Shown: positions 14,799 through 16,000 of the stretch, piece by piece | Layout: every line of letters begins with the position of its first letter | Position numbering within the stretch: the stretch's first letter is position 1 | NCBI GenBank assembly: GCA_023441255.1 | Contig: JAEZPW010000441.1 | Coordinates: 1-16,000, forward strand | DNA: 16,000 nt | DNA from: Acidobacteriota bacterium | Lineage (GTDB): Bacteria; Acidobacteriota; Terriglobia; Terriglobales; Acidobacteriaceae | Direction: 5' to 3' | Translations under genes and position numbers: made by a program | The notes under the pieces: generated by a model | Told to the model about the DNA's origin: nothing | What the model saw: the letters and a program-made list of their open reading frames with translations, nothing else | Databases searched by the model: none

Positions 14799-14823
14799 AT
14801 GGACTTTGACGCATGGACTTTGA
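14799..14823. repeat. Tandem pair of ATGGACTTTGA
   Basis: Two exact 11-base copies of ATGGACTTTGA (14799-14809 and 14813-14823) separated by CGC, giving a 14-base period. They lie in the 186-base convergent gap between the conserved hypothetical gene and mlaF. No coding role is apparent. Confidence 0.5.
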
Positions 14824-14845
14824 TGAGAGGCGCATCGACGCCGTG

Positions 14846-14894
14846 GTCAGCTGATGTACGCCAGGTGCCAGGTCAGTCGCAGTCAGCTGATGTA
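14846..14894. repeat. 13-bp direct repeat, one copy spanning the mlaF stop codon
   Basis: GTCAGCTGATGTA occurs at 14846-14858 and again at 14882-14894. The second copy contains the last codons and stop of mlaF (…Tyr-Ile-Ser-stop on the minus strand), so the first looks like a duplicated fragment of the gene's 3' end. Confidence 0.5.
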
Positions 14895-15743
14895 TTCCCG
14901 GATGTAGGCATCGCGGGATGCGGCGGCGGTTAGTTCGGCGGCGTTGCCGTCGAAGATGATTTTTCCGTCGCGCAAGATCATGAATGCGGTATGGACGTCT
15001 GTGTGCGGGGCACCTGGATGTGCGGTTCCGTTGAGGGGCCGCATTTCTTTTGCCTGGACGTCGTAATAGTTGGTCGCCATCAGGAAGGCGTCAGGCAGTC
15101 GATGTGTAACCATCAGGGCGCTGGTATGGTACTGATCGCGCTGCTTGAGCAGTAACTCGATGATTTTGGTCGAGGTGATTGGGTCGAGGCCACCAGTTGG
15201 GGAGTCATAGAGGAGAATTTCCGGCCGGTTGATGATGGCACGCGCAATGGCTACGCGACGCCGCATGCCGCCTGAGAGTTCCGCAGGGAACATGTCCATC
15301 GTGTGCTCGAGTTCTACGAAGCGAAGCGCTTCGGCCACACGGTGATCGATCTCCTCCGGGGCAATATCGTGTTCCTCATTTAAACGGAAGGCTACGTTGT
15401 CGCGAACAGTAAGCGAGTCAAACAGTGCGCTTTCCTGAAAAACCATCCCGATGTTGCGCCTGAGGTCGAACAGTTCCTCTTCGCGCATGCTGGTGACTTC
15501 GTGTCCCAGTACGAAGATACGGCCACGATCGGGCCGGATAAGTCCGAGAACGAGTTTCAGGATAGTGCTCTTGCCGGAACCCGCAACGCCGAGGACGATC
15601 TTGGTCTGGCCGCGGAGCAGTTCGAAGGAGATACCGTTCAGGACCTGGGTGCCTTCGAACGCGATGGCAACATCGTCGAAGATGATGGCTTTGTGGCGCG
15701 TTTCCGGATGTTCGGGTCTGGCAATTTCGATGGTCTGAGACAT
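14883..15743 (-). CDS. mlaF: MlaF-like ABC ATPase of a lipid transporter, altered Walker B
   Basis: A 286-residue ABC ATPase expected to pair with the MlaE permease just upstream and drive phospholipid transport between the membranes. Walker A GVAGSGKST (52-60), Q-loop Q103 in MVFQESALFDSLTV, signature LSGGM (156-160) and H-loop H214 are all present; the FQESALFDSLTV and LSGGMRRRVAIARA stretches are typical of MlaF/Ttg2A ATPases. Walker B reads ILLYDSPTGGLDP: D180 is kept, but the usual catalytic glutamate is serine S181. There is also an unusual insertion of about 20 residues before MILRDGKIIFDG. The start ATG 15743 lies only 4 bases after the mlaE stop, implying translational coupling. No MCE-domain gene follows downstream. 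The symbol rests on family and context. Confidence 0.88.
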   Translation of the reverse strand: MSQTIEIARPEHPETRHKAIIFDDVAIAFEGTQVLNGISFELLRGQTKIVLGVAGSGKSTILKLVLGLIRPDRGRIFVLGHEVTSMREEELFDLRRNIGMVFQESALFDSLTVRDNVAFRLNEEHDIAPEEIDHRVAEALRFVELEHTMDMFPAELSGGMRRRVAIARAIINRPEILLYDSPTGGLDPITSTKIIELLLKQRDQYHTSALMVTHRLPDAFLMATNYYDVQAKEMRPLNGTAHPGAPHTDVHTAFMILRDGKIIFDGNAAELTAAASRDAYIREYIS

Positions 15744-15747
15744 AGGG

Positions 15748-16000
15748 TCAGCGGCTACCCGGAACGACGATCATTAAGAAACGGGTAAGCACAAGGGCGA
15801 CGGCGAGTATCAATACGGATGCCGCCACGACGGCCTGGGTGGTTGCCCGGCCTACGCCCTGCGTGCCGCCCCTGGCCGAGAGCCCGTAGTAGCAACCTAC
15901 GCTGGCGATGACGAACCCGAAAAGCACTGGCTTGACGAGGCCCTGAAGCACGTCGGCGAAGCCGAGCGACTGCCAGGCATAACTCCAGTACTGAGCGGAG
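15748..16000 (-). CDS. mlaE: MlaE-like ABC permease, C-terminal part only
   Basis: The last 83 residues of an inner-membrane permease of the MlaE family, cut by the right edge. Hallmarks of the family's C-terminus are visible: KPVLFGFVIASVGCYYGLSA, then GGTQGVGRATTQAVVAASV, and a final transmembrane helix (VLILAVALVLTRFLMIVV). It precedes mlaF by 4 bases on the same strand, as expected for the permease-ATPase pair of a Mla-type lipid transporter. Confidence 0.9.
   Translation of the reverse strand, partial: SAQYWSYAWQSLGFADVLQGLVKPVLFGFVIASVGCYYGLSARGGTQGVGRATTQAVVAASVLILAVALVLTRFLMIVVPGSR

Noticed and set aside
14706..14933. 75-codon open frame in the convergent gap before mlaF
   Set aside because: It runs through a palindrome and two sets of direct repeats, overlaps the 3' end of mlaF, and has no ribosome binding site.

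Overview
The window reads as one chromosomal segment of a free-living, fairly GC-rich Gram-negative bacterium, most likely an acidobacterium (Acidobacteriota). The case is indirect. It has futalosine-pathway menaquinone genes (mqnA, mqnC), Mla-type outer-membrane lipid transport genes with a non-proteobacterial gene order, a topoisomerase I with several zinc ribbons, few strong Shine-Dalgarno sites, and small conserved hypothetical proteins of acidobacterial style. I see no rRNA, tRNA, CRISPR array, transposase or phage gene.

Layout. 1-1211 (minus) is an exported Xaa-Pro aminopeptidase of the M24 family, cut by the left edge. 1544-2149 (plus) is a secreted HEAT-like protein of visibly lower GC, bracketed by two GGGTC/GACCC palindromes. 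2329-3915 (minus) is a membrane GT2 glycosyltransferase of the cellulose/mannan synthase type. 4158-4868 holds two small plus-strand genes of unknown function, the first doubtful. 5037-7776 (minus) is a probable operon mqnA - DedA-family membrane protein - mqnC. Divergent from it, dprA (7874-9067, DNA uptake and recombination) is followed by a small four-helix-bundle gene inside inverted heptamer arrays, and then topA (9612-12125) with a clear terminator. 12275-14107 is an ABC exporter half-transporter, and 14223-14696 a conserved hypothetical gene. At the right edge an mlaE-mlaF pair runs on the minus strand (mlaE cut by the edge); the MlaF-like ATPase has serine where the catalytic Walker B glutamate is expected.

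How the genes fit together. MqnA makes the first intermediate of the futalosine route from chorismate, and MqnC does the radical-SAM cyclisation later in the same route. The DedA protein between them is a putative lipid-carrier transporter. MlaE and MlaF would form the inner-membrane lipid transporter core, but no MCE (MlaD) gene follows within the window. Most other genes are ordinary housekeeping.

No clearly new multi-gene system is visible. The observations most worth a second look are the Walker B substitution in MlaF, the DedA gene inside the menaquinone operon, the heptamer-flanked four-helix-bundle cassette, and the low-GC HEAT-protein insert.
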